A stretch of 64,000 nt of DNA from Sipunculus nudus (GCA_026874595.1 JAPPUL010000084.1:235001-299000); one strand, 5' to 3'. Counted from the stretch's first letter, positions 25,175 to 34,989 are shown. Translations and numbers: made by a program. Notes: a model not told the origin generated them from the sequence alone.

Positions 25175-26245
25175 TTGTTAGAGAAGTTAGAAAGTCTTGA
25201 AAGAAAGTATAAGGCGTTGTCAGAGGAGTTAAGTATCGGGGTTCAAGACTACAGTTCAACTGTGTATTTATTAAAATTGAAGGAACATAAGGTACTTGAG
25301 GAGTTGATGGGGAGGTACGAAGAATATAAAGAAGTGTTATTAAAGATTAGCGAAACAGAGGAGTTATTAAGCGTAGAGGAGGATGAGGAATTAAAAGAAC
25401 TTGTAAGAGAGGAGCTTAGTGCTTTATTTAGGCAACGAGATGTAGTTGAAAAGGGTTTAAAGCTTAGCTTGTTACCGAAGGATGCAAATGAGGATAAAAA
25501 TGTTATAATGGAGATTAGGGCAGGGACAGGAGGAGATGAAGCAGCATTATTCGCCTCAGATTTATATAGAATGTATGTAAAATATGCAGATAGACATGTA
25601 ATGAAAGTGGAGCAATTAAGCGCCTCTCCAACAGAAGGAGGAGGGTATAAAGAAGTAATATTTAGCGTATCAGGGGATGCAGTATATAATAAGTTAAAAT
25701 TTGAGATGGGAGGACATAGGGTACAAAGGGTACCAGTAACGGAGTCAAGCGGGCGGATTCATACCTCAGCAGTTACAGTGGCAGTACTTGCGGAAGCAGA
25801 GGAGACAGAGATAGAAATAAATCCAAATGATTTACGAATAGATGTATACAGATCAAGTGGGCCTGGCGGACAAAGTGTTAATACAACAGATTCAGCAGTT
25901 CGGATTACGCATATAAAGTACGGGATAACAGTCCAATGCCAAGACGAGAAGTCCCAACATAAAAATAAAGCTAAGGCAATGCGAGTTTTACGTGCACGGA
26001 TAAAAGATAAACTGGAGGAGGAGCGAGCAAGAGATTTGAAAGAAGAGCGAGCAAGACAAATAGGTTCAGGGGACAGATCAGAAAGGATACGGACATATAA
26101 CTTTCAACAAAACCGTATGACCGACCATCGTATAAACTATTCAATATATAATAAACTAGAAAGTCTTCTAAACGGCGAGATAGAAGAGTTCATAGAAAAG
26201 CTTCAAGAGAAAGAAAAAGAAGATAAACTAAAAAGCCTAACATAA
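25175..26245 (+). CDS. prfA: Peptide chain release factor 1
   Basis: The product is 356 residues, normal for RF1, which terminates at UAA and UAG. The PxT codon-recognition motif reads PVT in RVPVTESSGRIHTSA, distinguishing it from RF2 (SPF). The catalytic GGQ is at residues 231-233 (SGPGGQSVN). The C-terminal segment has RSERIRTYNFQQNRMTDHRI. The start is TTG at 25175; no ATG is available before the conserved N-terminal helices. prmC, the methylase of the GGQ glutamine, follows 53 bases downstream, the conserved pairing. Confidence 0.97.
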   Translation: MLEKLESLERKYKALSEELSIGVQDYSSTVYLLKLKEHKVLEELMGRYEEYKEVLLKISETEELLSVEEDEELKELVREELSALFRQRDVVEKGLKLSLLPKDANEDKNVIMEIRAGTGGDEAALFASDLYRMYVKYADRHVMKVEQLSASPTEGGGYKEVIFSVSGDAVYNKLKFEMGGHRVQRVPVTESSGRIHTSAVTVAVLAEAEETEIEINPNDLRIDVYRSSGPGGQSVNTTDSAVRITHIKYGITVQCQDEKSQHKNKAKAMRVLRARIKDKLEEERARDLKEERARQIGSGDRSERIRTYNFQQNRMTDHRINYSIYNKLESLLNGEIEEFIEKLQEKEKEDKLKSLT

Positions 26246-26298
26246 GAAGTAACAAATAAAGAACATAAGTAGTTGCCTAAGCAATAAATGATTACAGA

Positions 26299-27153
26299 AT
26301 GAATAATTATAATTTGTTAGAACTAGGTAGAAAGATATTTAAAGGCTATAGTTATAAAGTATCACATCTTGAATCCGAGGTACTATTATCATATGTACTT
26401 GAAGTCCAAAGAGATAAATTAATATTCTACTTAGATAAAAAAGCCAGTTATAAAACAATAAAAGAGTATCTAGCTATAGTAGAAAGGCGAGCCTTAGGTG
26501 GGGAGCCAATAGCATATATAGTTGAGCGACAAGAGTTTTATTCATTAAACTTTTATGTAAATGATAATGTGTTAATACCAAGGCCCGAGACAGAACATAT
26601 GGTAGAGTATATACTTCAGAAGTATAAAGAGATATTTTCTGCTTTAAAGAGTATAAATTATCATGATATGTGTAGCGGCTCAGGATGTGTTATTACGAGT
26701 GTATTAAAGAATGGAAAAGCTGTTTTTCAAGGAGAGTGTTCAGACATATCAGAGGATGCATTAAAGATCGCAAGTAAAAATATGAAACTGCATGGACTAA
26801 GAGGAAAAATCTCTATTATAGATATAAAGAAGGGTATGGGAATGGAAAAGAAGTATGATCTTATAACAATAAACCCACCATATGTATCAGAAAAAGATTT
26901 ATTGTATATAGATAAAAGTGTAAGTTATGAACCTAAACTGGCCTTAGATGGGGGAGATGGGGGTTATGAGTTTTATAAGTATATATCTAAGAATGTTAAG
27001 AAGAGCTTAAGAAGAGGTGGTATATTGCTAGCCGAGATAGGGATGGAGCAAAAAAAAAGGGTTATAACATTATTTAAAGATAATGACTATATTATATATG
27101 AGGAGCTAAAAGACTTATCAGGCAAAGATAGAGTATTGGTGATTAGATATTAA
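26299..27153 (+). CDS. prmC: Release-factor glutamine N5-methyltransferase
   Basis: The 284-residue SAM-dependent enzyme methylates the GGQ glutamine of RF1 and RF2. The N-terminal helical domain (residues 1-75) has LSYVLEVQRDKL and ERRALGGEPIAYIVERQEFYSL. VLIPRPETEHMVEY is a PrmC hallmark. The SAM site is DMCSGSGCVITSV. The catalytic NPPY is at residues 192-195, followed by VSEKD. The context behind prfA supports the call. No strong Shine-Dalgarno precedes the ATG. Confidence 0.95.
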   Translation: MNNYNLLELGRKIFKGYSYKVSHLESEVLLSYVLEVQRDKLIFYLDKKASYKTIKEYLAIVERRALGGEPIAYIVERQEFYSLNFYVNDNVLIPRPETEHMVEYILQKYKEIFSALKSINYHDMCSGSGCVITSVLKNGKAVFQGECSDISEDALKIASKNMKLHGLRGKISIIDIKKGMGMEKKYDLITINPPYVSEKDLLYIDKSVSYEPKLALDGGDGGYEFYKYISKNVKKSLRRGGILLAEIGMEQKKRVITLFKDNDYIIYEELKDLSGKDRVLVIRY

Positions 27154-27201
27154 AGAGAGAGTAGAGCTTGGTAGAGCAAGAAATAGTATAAAAAAAATAA
27201 T

Positions 27202-28728
27202 ATGAATCGAAAATACGTTATGGAAAATATGAAAAGAAAGTTAAGGCTAATAATAGTTGTATTTGTTGTTGTATTTGTTATGATACAGCTATTAGTTAAT
27301 ATGTACGGTAAGGAAGAGGGATATGGAGCGATTGTAGGAGGAGAAGGTAAAGTATATTATTTAACAATAATAGATGATTTTGGAGCGGTATCGCCATCAT
27401 ACAGTAATTACGTAAAGAAGAATCTAGAACTTGCAAGTAAAGATAAGAATGCCAAGGCGTTTATAATAGAGATAGATACACCGGGAGGAACATTAAGTGA
27501 TGCGCAAAAGATAGCAACCTATATAAAAGGGATGAGCATACCAACGATAGCCTATGTCAATGACTCAGCCTACTCAGCAGGAGCAATAATATCGCTTGCA
27601 AGCGACTATGTAATAATATCGGAGGGGGGTAAGCTAGGGGATGCCTATCCTATAGTGATGGATCAAAGTACAGGGCAAGCAAGTTCGATAAAAGATAAAC
27701 GAGTGTATGCAAAGCTGATGTCAGGGCTTCGAGCCCTCATGAAAGCATCAGCCAATAAAAGAATAAATAGGATAATAAAAGATATAAGCGAAGGCAGCAC
27801 AAAATACCATCATATAAGGCAAAAGAACGTACTTAGGAACTTACCTCGAATATTCACATCGATGGTAGATCCTGATGTAGAACTAACGCTTGAAAACGAT
27901 GGATATAGCTTAAAGAAAGGAGAGATATTGACTTTAACGAGTAAAGAGGCATACGAGATAGGGGTCTCAGACGGGATATATAATAGTTTAGAAGAGATAT
28001 TGAAAGAGTTTGAACTTGATAAATATAAGCTTGAGGTACTCGAAGCGACAACAGAGGATAGGCTATTAAGCATCTTAACGCATCCGGTATTAACGTCATT
28101 ACTACTTAGTGTAGGGATGCTTGGGCTAATAATGGAGTTATGGACAGCGGGATTTGGGATACCTGGGACAATAGGGTTACTTGCACTGTCGCTATTCTTT
28201 TATGGTAATTTAGTAGTAGGAAATGCTTCCTATCAGAGTTTGATATTATTTTTGATAGCACTTGTATTGCTATCGGTAGAAATATTTGTAACACCTGGGT
28301 TTGGAATACTTGGGTTTGCGGGAGTAATAGCCCTTATATCGAGTTTTGTAACGGCACTTGGCGTGGACTTATTTGACATAAGTTCAAGTATGACAAAGTT
28401 ATCTGAGGCTTCTATGGTACTAATAATATCGTTTGTGGTGGTGGTTATTGGGATAATAATATTATATAAATACATACCGAGGTCGGTACGTTTTTCACGT
28501 ATCACGTTAAAAGAGGCGAAGATAGAAGGACAGTCGCATGGAGATAATAAGGAGCTGCTAGGAAAGCGAGGGGTTACGTTAACGAAGTTGCGGCCATCTG
28601 GGATAATAATGGTGGATAAAAAGCGCTATGATGCAGTAGCAGAAGGTAATTACATAGAGCAGGGTGTTAGCGTTAAGGTGATAGAGACGACTTTGGGAGC
28701 AATAGTAGTTAATCCTTATAAAGGATAG
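27202..28728 (+). CDS. NfeD-family membrane serine protease (ClpP-class, long form)
   Basis: The 508-residue protein has an N-terminal membrane segment (residues 13-30), then a periplasmic ClpP-like domain. The probable catalytic Ser125 lies in DSAYSAGAIISLAS, with a candidate Lys at 164 or 166 (SIKDKRVY), matching the Ser-Lys spacing of long NfeD proteins. TGG... LEIDTPGGTLSDAQKIA-type segments are present as IEIDTPGGTLSDAQ. The C-terminal half has four or so TM helices (HPVLTSLLLSVGMLGLIMELW onward) and a soluble OB-fold-like NfeD domain (GKRGVTLTKLRPSG). Such proteases are linked to membrane-protein quality control, often with a stomatin, which is not seen here. Confidence 0.9.
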   Translation: MNRKYVMENMKRKLRLIIVVFVVVFVMIQLLVNMYGKEEGYGAIVGGEGKVYYLTIIDDFGAVSPSYSNYVKKNLELASKDKNAKAFIIEIDTPGGTLSDAQKIATYIKGMSIPTIAYVNDSAYSAGAIISLASDYVIISEGGKLGDAYPIVMDQSTGQASSIKDKRVYAKLMSGLRALMKASANKRINRIIKDISEGSTKYHHIRQKNVLRNLPRIFTSMVDPDVELTLENDGYSLKKGEILTLTSKEAYEIGVSDGIYNSLEEILKEFELDKYKLEVLEATTEDRLLSILTHPVLTSLLLSVGMLGLIMELWTAGFGIPGTIGLLALSLFFYGNLVVGNASYQSLILFLIALVLLSVEIFVTPGFGILGFAGVIALISSFVTALGVDLFDISSSMTKLSEASMVLIISFVVVVIGIIILYKYIPRSVRFSRITLKEAKIEGQSHGDNKELLGKRGVTLTKLRPSGIIMVDKKRYDAVAEGNYIEQGVSVKVIETTLGAIVVNPYKG

Positions 28729-28811
28729 AGAAAGGGCCTTTAGCTTAAGCTTAAAAATAAGAAATCTTATAATAAGAGGGCTTATACTAAGCAAAGAAAA
28801 GATAGACAAAG

Positions 28812-29885
28812 ATGTTAAACCGAATAAAGTTGGAAAGGAAAGTTTTCAAATATCTTGAAGAAGGTCGTTATGATCAAGCATTAACGCTTATAGAGCTTGA
28901 GCGACTTCACGCAAAGAAAGAATCTATATATTATGGTCTTTATGGGATAGTGCATATATATATGCAACGTTACGAAGATGCAAAAATGTATATAAGTAAA
29001 GCCTTAAGTTTAAATTCCTACGATGAACTGAGTCTTAACGGCCAAGCCTATATATATTTATTAGAAGGTGGAGTAAGCGAAGCGATTGAGCTCTATATAA
29101 GGATATTAGATATAAATAGTAGTAATAAGCTTGTAAAGAGGAATTTGAATCGGTTTAAAAACAATAAAGAAGTGTCCCTAATACTCTCTAATCTGGAACC
29201 AAATAAATACCTACGGGAAGTGAACTGGCAATTATATAAGTACCAAAAGAGCCTAGCAACAATATTTGTGATAGTGCTAGTATTATCATTTGGCTGGGGT
29301 ATATACAATAGTTTAGATAAGGGACAAACGAAGGTTATGGGGGTAGATGAAGAATCTGGGTCAGAAGAATCTGAGTTAGAAGCTTCATATGCTTTAGGGT
29401 CTGCCTATATAAAGGAACGGCTTAAGTATAATAAAATAAACTATCTAAGTAGAGAGCAAAGAGACACAAAGTTAGAGGAACTATCTAAAGAGGGAGATAT
29501 ACGAAGCAGGAGAATAATATTAAACAGTCTATTGTCATCAAATATGAGTATAGAAGAGAAGATAGAGCTTGAACATGGTATGAGGGAATTAATATACGGG
29601 TACGGGAAAGGAGAGGAGGATGCTATAGAGTATGAAAGAGTAAAAGATCTGTTTACGCAATCATATAAATATGATGATATGAAGGTAGTACTTTATGGGA
29701 ATGTAGTTAGCGTGGGTGATAAGGAATATATAATAGAGGGAGAAGGGGATAGGAGGTTTCGGTTGGTAGATGAGGAACGGATATTGTCAAAGGGAATACT
29801 TTCAAAACCAGTTAAACTGCTTTTGCGTATAAATTATTCAAAACAGCCAAAGCCGTATGCAGAAGTCCTGTCAGTGTTAGATTAA
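28812..29885 (+). CDS. TPR protein with one transmembrane helix and a periplasmic domain
   Basis: The 357-residue product has TPR-like repeats in residues 1-130 (ALTLIELERLHAKKESIYYGLYGIV, YEDAKMYISKALSLNSYDEL). A single TM helix follows at about 155-172 (SLATIFVIVLVLSFGWGIY), then an acidic linker (ESGSEESELE) and a C-terminal domain with strand-rich segments (VVLYGNVVSVGDKEYIIEG). With cytoplasmic TPRs the C-terminus would face the periplasm. It lies 24 bases before murC, suggesting an envelope role. I do not recognise a named family. Confidence 0.65.
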   Translation: MLNRIKLERKVFKYLEEGRYDQALTLIELERLHAKKESIYYGLYGIVHIYMQRYEDAKMYISKALSLNSYDELSLNGQAYIYLLEGGVSEAIELYIRILDINSSNKLVKRNLNRFKNNKEVSLILSNLEPNKYLREVNWQLYKYQKSLATIFVIVLVLSFGWGIYNSLDKGQTKVMGVDEESGSEESELEASYALGSAYIKERLKYNKINYLSREQRDTKLEELSKEGDIRSRRIILNSLLSSNMSIEEKIELEHGMRELIYGYGKGEEDAIEYERVKDLFTQSYKYDDMKVVLYGNVVSVGDKEYIIEGEGDRRFRLVDEERILSKGILSKPVKLLLRINYSKQPKPYAEVLSVLD

Positions 29886-29909
29886 GCTATCAGTAAAAGG
29901 GATAAGAGG

Positions 29910-31355
29910 TTGTTAAAATACTTAAAAAGGTATCATAAGGGAGCGCATTTTCATTTTATAGGTATAGGGGGAGTAGGGATGTCAGGGCTTGCGGAGATCT
30001 TATTAAGAGAAGGTTTCGTGGTAAGCGGCTCAGACCTAAAAGAGAGTGAATATACAAAACGGCTTATAAAGCTTGGAGCAAAGATAAGTTATGAGCATAG
30101 AAAGGATTTAGTATTAGAAGGGTTGTATGCGGTTGTATACAGCGCCTCAATAAGCGAGGATAACGTAGAATATAAAGAGAGCAAGAGGCGGGGGCTAAAG
30201 TTAATAAGCCGGGCAACGTTACTAGGAGAGATAACAAGTGGTTACAATTCGCTTGCAGTAACAGGAACGCATGGAAAGACGACAACGAGCGCCTTATTGG
30301 GGAAGGTATTGTATGACGTAGGTTTTGATCCTTTGATAATACTTGGCGGAACTCTTTCATATATAGGAAGTAATGTATATTGCGGGAAAGGAGACTGGTC
30401 AATATATGAAGGATGCGAGGCGTATAAATCTTTATATTCCTATAAGCCACAAAGCGCAATAATAACGAATATAGATTTAGATCACCTAGATTGCTTCAAA
30501 TCGCTTAAAGGGATAGAGGATGAATTCAAAGACTTTGTAGAGCGTATACCCTTTTACGGCAGTATAATAGTAAATGGAGATGATAAAAGCGTAATAAAAG
30601 TAGTAGAAAAGGTTTTAGAATATAAAAGATTAAGAGTGCTTTGTTTTGGGCTAGGGGAGGGAAATGATATTGTAGGGTACGATATAAAGAAGGGAGTAGA
30701 AGGCACAAGCTTTAAGATAAAGGATAGAAGGGCTAAAAGGGATAGAATATACAGTTTCACAAGTTCTTTATACGGAACACATAATGTATATAATGTCCTT
30801 GGGGTGGTATCGGCTTGTAATTTATTAGGGATAGGGCTTGAGGAAGTACAAAAGAGCGTAAAAAGCTTTGAGAATGCAGGCAGACGTCTTGAACTATTAG
30901 GAAAGCTTAAAGGCGGGCAGATAATATATAGTGATTATGCGCATCATCCGAAAGAGATAGAGTCAGTCCTAGATGCTGTAAAGCAAAAGCACAATGGTAG
31001 TCGAATAATAACGATATTCCAACCTCACCTATATAGCAGGACAAAACAATTTTATAAAGAGTTTGCAAAGGCGTTATCACCAAGCGACTCCATATATTTG
31101 CTTTCAATATACGCAGCCCGGGAGAGAGAGGATAAAAGTATAAGCCACAAAGCGATAGCAGAGGTTCTGTTAAAGGATTACAGACATAAGCATGTAGTAG
31201 ATAAAGTAGAGCTTGACATAGAGTTATTCAAACAGTTTGCAGATGGTTTTGCGGATTTAGCTGTAAGTTTTAATAAAGATAAAGAGATATTATTACTTCT
31301 TGGAGCCGGAGATATACATGAGAAAGCAGTAGAATTGCTTAAAGATATGCTTTAG
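29910..31355 (+). CDS. murC: UDP-N-acetylmuramate--L-alanine ligase
   Basis: The 481-residue enzyme adds L-Ala to UDP-MurNAc in peptidoglycan synthesis. The UDP-binding N-domain has HFIGIGGVGMSGLAEILL, the ATP site is VTGTHGKTTTSALLG, and the central domain contains NIDLDHLDCF. The C-domain has YSDYAHHPKEIESVL and FQPHLYSRTKQF, typical of MurC over MurD/E/F. The start is TTG at 29910, with AAAGGG at 29896-29901 giving about 8 bases of spacing. The conserved GxGxxG follows about 17 codons later, so no later start is possible. Confidence 0.97.
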   Translation: MLKYLKRYHKGAHFHFIGIGGVGMSGLAEILLREGFVVSGSDLKESEYTKRLIKLGAKISYEHRKDLVLEGLYAVVYSASISEDNVEYKESKRRGLKLISRATLLGEITSGYNSLAVTGTHGKTTTSALLGKVLYDVGFDPLIILGGTLSYIGSNVYCGKGDWSIYEGCEAYKSLYSYKPQSAIITNIDLDHLDCFKSLKGIEDEFKDFVERIPFYGSIIVNGDDKSVIKVVEKVLEYKRLRVLCFGLGEGNDIVGYDIKKGVEGTSFKIKDRRAKRDRIYSFTSSLYGTHNVYNVLGVVSACNLLGIGLEEVQKSVKSFENAGRRLELLGKLKGGQIIYSDYAHHPKEIESVLDAVKQKHNGSRIITIFQPHLYSRTKQFYKEFAKALSPSDSIYLLSIYAAREREDKSISHKAIAEVLLKDYRHKHVVDKVELDIELFKQFADGFADLAVSFNKDKEILLLLGAGDIHEKAVELLKDML

Positions 31356-31472
31356 AAGCCAGATAATCTTTATTTGTATAATGTAGTGTAGAGAACAAAA
31401 TATCTTAAGTAATATAATATAAAAACGATACTAATAATCTAGAATACTATAAACAGGCTGAGGGATATAAAG

Positions 31473-32153
31473 ATGGTAATTAATGACACTAGAAAATTAT
31501 GTGGGATTAGATATAAGGATGTTAAGGCAGTGGAGGGAGGTAAAGGTCAAAAAAAAGTGGGCTTAATGAAGTTAGAAAGAGTGGTATACTTAACGATAAT
31601 AACAATACTCGTGGGTATGTTATTAAGCCCGAGTATAGAAGGGAGTGCCTTTGAAGGTGGTGGCTGGGGAGTTATGGAAGCAGGAGTTGTTATGTCTTAT
31701 GGTGTTGATGATGCTCTTAGAGCGTGGAAAGAAGTAAAGGATAAGGTTAAGTTTTATATAGATGAGAAGTTTAGAAGCTTTGTTTCTATATTAGACTTTA
31801 AGGGGCTAAAGAATATTTTATTAACAGATGGTATGGATGGAGCAAAAGCAGGAACAAAAGCAGGCAATAGAATATATAGTAAAGAATATATAAAAGCTGT
31901 AAAAGATGTAGGAGCAGATTTTAAATTAGTATTAGATGTAGGCAAAAGTAATATAAAAGCTTCTGTACGAAAGGGGAAGAAGGTCCAAAATAAAAGTAAT
32001 TATTATAATGTGCAAGCAGGTGATAGTCTAAGTAAGATAGCAAAAAAGCTTAAGGTATCGGTTATAGATCTTGCGTTATTAAACAATCTGGGAAATAATA
32101 AAAAGCTAAAGAAGGGGCTAGTATTGAAGATACCGGGTTATTTATATTTATGA
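31473..32153 (+). CDS. LysM-domain envelope protein
   Basis: The product is 226 residues. The C-terminal residues 175-223 form a LysM motif (YYNVQAGDSLSKIAKKLKVS, then LNNLGNNKKLKKGLVLKIPG), which binds the glycan of peptidoglycan. A hydrophobic segment follows an internal Met32 (MKLERVVYLTIITILVGMLL). If translation starts at ATG 31566 this is a signal peptide; from ATG 31473 (preceded by GAGGG) it would be a membrane anchor after 30 basic residues. The central region (residues 75-170) is Lys-rich and unrecognised. It lies 117 bases after murC. Confidence 0.75.
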   Translation: MVINDTRKLCGIRYKDVKAVEGGKGQKKVGLMKLERVVYLTIITILVGMLLSPSIEGSAFEGGGWGVMEAGVVMSYGVDDALRAWKEVKDKVKFYIDEKFRSFVSILDFKGLKNILLTDGMDGAKAGTKAGNRIYSKEYIKAVKDVGADFKLVLDVGKSNIKASVRKGKKVQNKSNYYNVQAGDSLSKIAKKLKVSVIDLALLNNLGNNKKLKKGLVLKIPGYLYL

Positions 32154-32197
32154 ATTGGTTTTTTGTTATAAAATAAAAGAATAAGGATGCTGTTTTT

Positions 32198-32959
32198 ATG
32201 AAGCTAAGTAGTATAAATATCTTAATACTGGTTTTATTCCTTCAAATGTTTTCAAATGTATTATATGGAGAGGTAAGCGAAAAGGGTGGTAAAAAGGTTG
32301 TGGATGATGGTGTAGGATATAAAAGGATTTTAGAAGAGAGTCCGATATACTACAAAGCAAGAGGCGATCATTATAGGCGACTTGGCTTATTGGGCAAGGC
32401 GTTAAATGAGTATGAGAAGGCGTTAATGCTTAAGGTGGATTATGCGGATGTATATTACTTAAGCGCTTGGATATACAAAACTAAGGCTTTATATGTGCAA
32501 GCTTTATATGATATAGAAGAAGGATTAAAGTATAAGGACAAATTTAGTAACAAATCAATGTACTACGACATACTATTTTTGCAGATAGAACTATATTTAA
32601 AGCTTGAGGAGATTGGGCAAGTAAAGTATTTGTTAGACGAATTGATATTGCAGATAAAGGATGAGATAAAACGAGAGAGGGGGGGAGCTGGTAACATAGA
32701 GAAATATTTGAAATATATATTAGGGAAGGCTTACTTTTATAAGGGCAAATATTTACTTGAGGAGAAGGAGGATCATAGGATAAATTATTATGATAAAGCT
32801 CTTGTATATAAATATAAGGCAGATATAGTCCAATATAGTAAATATAAATTATATATGAGCATGTCAGATATGAAGCGGGCTAGGCTGGCGTTAACGGAAG
32901 CAATAAGGTTAAATCCTAACATAATTCTGGATGTACGGAGGGAATTTGGTGGAGAATGA
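32198..32959 (+). CDS. Exported TPR-repeat protein
   Basis: The 253-residue protein has a signal peptide (residues 1-24, INILILVLFLQMFSNVLYG) without a lipobox. TPR-like repeats follow: YKARGDHYRRLGLLGKALNEYEKAL (about 50-75), DVYYLSAWIYKTKALYVQALYDIEEGL, and a C-terminal SDMKRARLALTEAIRLNPN. It is likely a periplasmic scaffold. It sits in a run of envelope genes between the LysM protein and a small membrane protein. No specific family is assigned. Confidence 0.7.
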   Translation: MKLSSINILILVLFLQMFSNVLYGEVSEKGGKKVVDDGVGYKRILEESPIYYKARGDHYRRLGLLGKALNEYEKALMLKVDYADVYYLSAWIYKTKALYVQALYDIEEGLKYKDKFSNKSMYYDILFLQIELYLKLEEIGQVKYLLDELILQIKDEIKRERGGAGNIEKYLKYILGKAYFYKGKYLLEEKEDHRINYYDKALVYKYKADIVQYSKYKLYMSMSDMKRARLALTEAIRLNPNIILDVRREFGGE

Positions 32960-32988
32960 TTTAGTTATTAGTAGAGGAGAGGATATAT

Positions 32989-33279
32989 ATGTCTAATTTG
33001 AGTGGAATAAATTTTCTGGTTTATGTATTGCTTGGAGGTATTCTTGGTATATTTTTTTATTATATAATGGGACGTAATTTTTTTGGGAGAATATACGGAG
33101 CTATGATAGTAGGTATATTGGGAAGTATACTAGGTGGAAATTTTTTACAAACAATCTTTATAATAGCCACGGATTATTTTTATAAAGTATTTAAAATAAA
33201 TTTATTCTCAACTTTCATTGGAGTACTCACCCTTCTTTGGATATACAAAGTACTTAGTCAAGAAATCAAAAAACATTAG
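32989..33279 (+). CDS. Small integral membrane protein, GlsB/YeaQ-like
   Basis: The 96-residue protein has three predicted TM segments (residues 7-26, 34-56 and 75-90), with glycine-rich motifs LLGGILGIFFYYIMG and GAMIVGILGSILGGNFL that resemble the transglycosylase-associated (GlsB/YeaQ/YmgE) family. The function of that family is poorly known. AGGAGAGGATATAT precedes the ATG. The resemblance is based on glycine spacing only and is tentative. Confidence 0.6.
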   Translation: MSNLSGINFLVYVLLGGILGIFFYYIMGRNFFGRIYGAMIVGILGSILGGNFLQTIFIIATDYFYKVFKINLFSTFIGVLTLLWIYKVLSQEIKKH

Positions 33280-33426
33280 AGTAAAAATAGATTTATTATC
33301 TTTAAGCACAAGGATATTGAGTAAGGATTAAAAGTGGTCGTGAGTTTTTAAATTAGGTACTTGTGTTAGGTATTTTAATTATCCCGAAATATAATTAATC
33401 GAGATGCTTATGACGGAGTATATTTT

Positions 33427-34536
33427 ATGAAAAGGTTTAAACTTATAATTATATTGCTATTTATAGTATTTAAAGTTTTTATGTTTGAGCATAATTTATA
33501 CGGAAAAAATAATTTAAGTAAAAAAAGTGATTTAAAGGATAAAGCTTTGCAAATGGCTGAGGTCAAGGAAAAGGTCAAGGAAAAGGTCAAGGAAAAGAAG
33601 GCTATAGGTCAAAAGTCAGGAAAGGAAGCAAAAAGAGAAGGAAAAGGAGTAGGTGGAAAAATAATAGAGAAGGTGGTTGCAAATATAAATGAAAGCGTAA
33701 TAACGTTATCAGAGCTTGAATATTTTTATAAAAAACAAAGTGAAGAAGATGCAAGCCTAAGTAAAGAGGAAGCTCTTAGTATATTGGTAGATAATGAGTT
33801 AATACTACAGCTTGCAAGAGGATTTAATGTCGAAGTAAAACCAAAAGAAATAAAGAGTGAGCTTGATAAGTTAGAATTAAAAAATAGGAATGCAGAGGAG
33901 GATGTATCATCCTCCATTACAGCAATAGAAAGAAAATATATAGAAAATAAAATAAAGCTACAAAAGAATCGAGAGAATTTGATAAAATATATAGTGAAAG
34001 AGAATCTGGTACTAAGGCCTCGAGAAGAGGATATAAAATTAGTTTATGAAGAAAATAAAGCATCGTTTTATAATAGGGAGCAATTTTTGGTATCACATAT
34101 ATTAATAAAACTATCCCGAGATGATACATACGATGAGTTAGAAGAAAAAGAGAGACTAATAAAACGAATAAAAAGTTTATTAGATAATAAAGAAGATACA
34201 TTTCAATCGCTTGCTAAGAAATATTCAGATGACTTAAAAACAAAATATCAAGGAGGGCGAATCGGTTGGTACGATTATGAAACATTATCAGCTATCCAGC
34301 CAAACATAGCATCCAGTGCGATATTACTAAAGGTAGGAGATATAAGTGATATAATACCCTCAGCAACAGGCTATCACATAGTAAAACTTTTAAATAAGCG
34401 TGAAGAGCGTCAGGTATCGTTTTTAGAAGCGAAGAGATTTATAGCAAGTAAAATCTTATTCAACCGAGCTGCAGAATATTTGGATTATATGGTAAAGCTA
34501 AAAAAGAAGCAAAGTTACATAAATATAGGCTTATAG
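33427..34536 (+). CDS. SurA-like periplasmic peptidyl-prolyl cis-trans isomerase (parvulin type)
   Basis: The 369-residue protein has an N-terminal hydrophobic signal (residues 4-20), a Lys-rich linker containing three copies of VKEK, a SurA N-like chaperone region (VVANINESVITLSELEYFYKKQ, residues about 80-180), and one parvulin domain (FLVSHILIKLSRDD, then FQSLAKKYSDDLKTKYQGGRIGWYDYETL, IIPSATGYHIVKLLNKRE). It would assist folding of outer-membrane proteins. The linker repeat is a 12-bp unit at 33562-33597. nusB follows closely. Confidence 0.88.
   Translation: MKRFKLIIILLFIVFKVFMFEHNLYGKNNLSKKSDLKDKALQMAEVKEKVKEKVKEKKAIGQKSGKEAKREGKGVGGKIIEKVVANINESVITLSELEYFYKKQSEEDASLSKEEALSILVDNELILQLARGFNVEVKPKEIKSELDKLELKNRNAEEDVSSSITAIERKYIENKIKLQKNRENLIKYIVKENLVLRPREEDIKLVYEENKASFYNREQFLVSHILIKLSRDDTYDELEEKERLIKRIKSLLDNKEDTFQSLAKKYSDDLKTKYQGGRIGWYDYETLSAIQPNIASSAILLKVGDISDIIPSATGYHIVKLLNKREERQVSFLEAKRFIASKILFNRAAEYLDYMVKLKKKQSYINIGL
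33562..33597 (+). repeat. 12-bp in-frame tandem repeat in the PPIase linker
   Basis: GTCAAGGAAAAG occurs three times at 33562, 33574 and 33586, adding the residues VKEK per copy to the linker after the signal segment. Confidence 0.9.
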
Positions 34537-34556
34537 GTTTTTTGGTTTTTATAATT

Positions 34557-34967
34557 ATGGGTAAGAGGACAAAGTCGCGAGAGATGACCTTGCAGGCATT
34601 ATACGCTTATGAGTTGACATTGATAGATAAGTCAAATTTATTAAATTTTGACTGGCTAAAGGGAGTAGAAAAATTACCGCTAGATATAAAATTGTTTGCA
34701 AAAGAATTAATAATAGGGACAATAAATAATCTAAATATAATAGATGAAAAGATAAGAGCAAACTTATCTAACTGGAGATTTGAGCAGATATCAACAGTAG
34801 ATCTGAGTATATTAAGGATGTCAGTATATGCGCTTTTATATATGAAGGAGATACCTTTTGAGGTTACAATAGATGAGGCAGTAGATTTGGCAAAGAAGTA
34901 TGGTAGTAATGAATCATTTAGATTTGTAAATGGGGTATTAGATGGGGTTAGACGAGAATTTAATTAA
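34557..34967 (+). CDS. nusB: Transcription antitermination factor NusB
   Basis: The 136-residue all-helical protein matches NusB: MGKRTKSREMTLQALYAYEL at the N-terminus, then IDEKIRANLSNWRFEQISTVDLSILRMSVY, then PFEVTIDEAVDLAKKYGSNESFRFVNGVLDGV. NusB with NusE binds boxA RNA for rRNA antitermination. I chose ATG 34557 over an in-frame TTG at 34542 because the family starts there; neither has a clear Shine-Dalgarno, so coupling to the preceding PPIase (stop 20 bases upstream) is plausible. Confidence 0.93.
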   Translation: MGKRTKSREMTLQALYAYELTLIDKSNLLNFDWLKGVEKLPLDIKLFAKELIIGTINNLNIIDEKIRANLSNWRFEQISTVDLSILRMSVYALLYMKEIPFEVTIDEAVDLAKKYGSNESFRFVNGVLDGVRREFN

Positions 34968-34989
34968 AAAGGGTGATTAAGGGAGGTTT

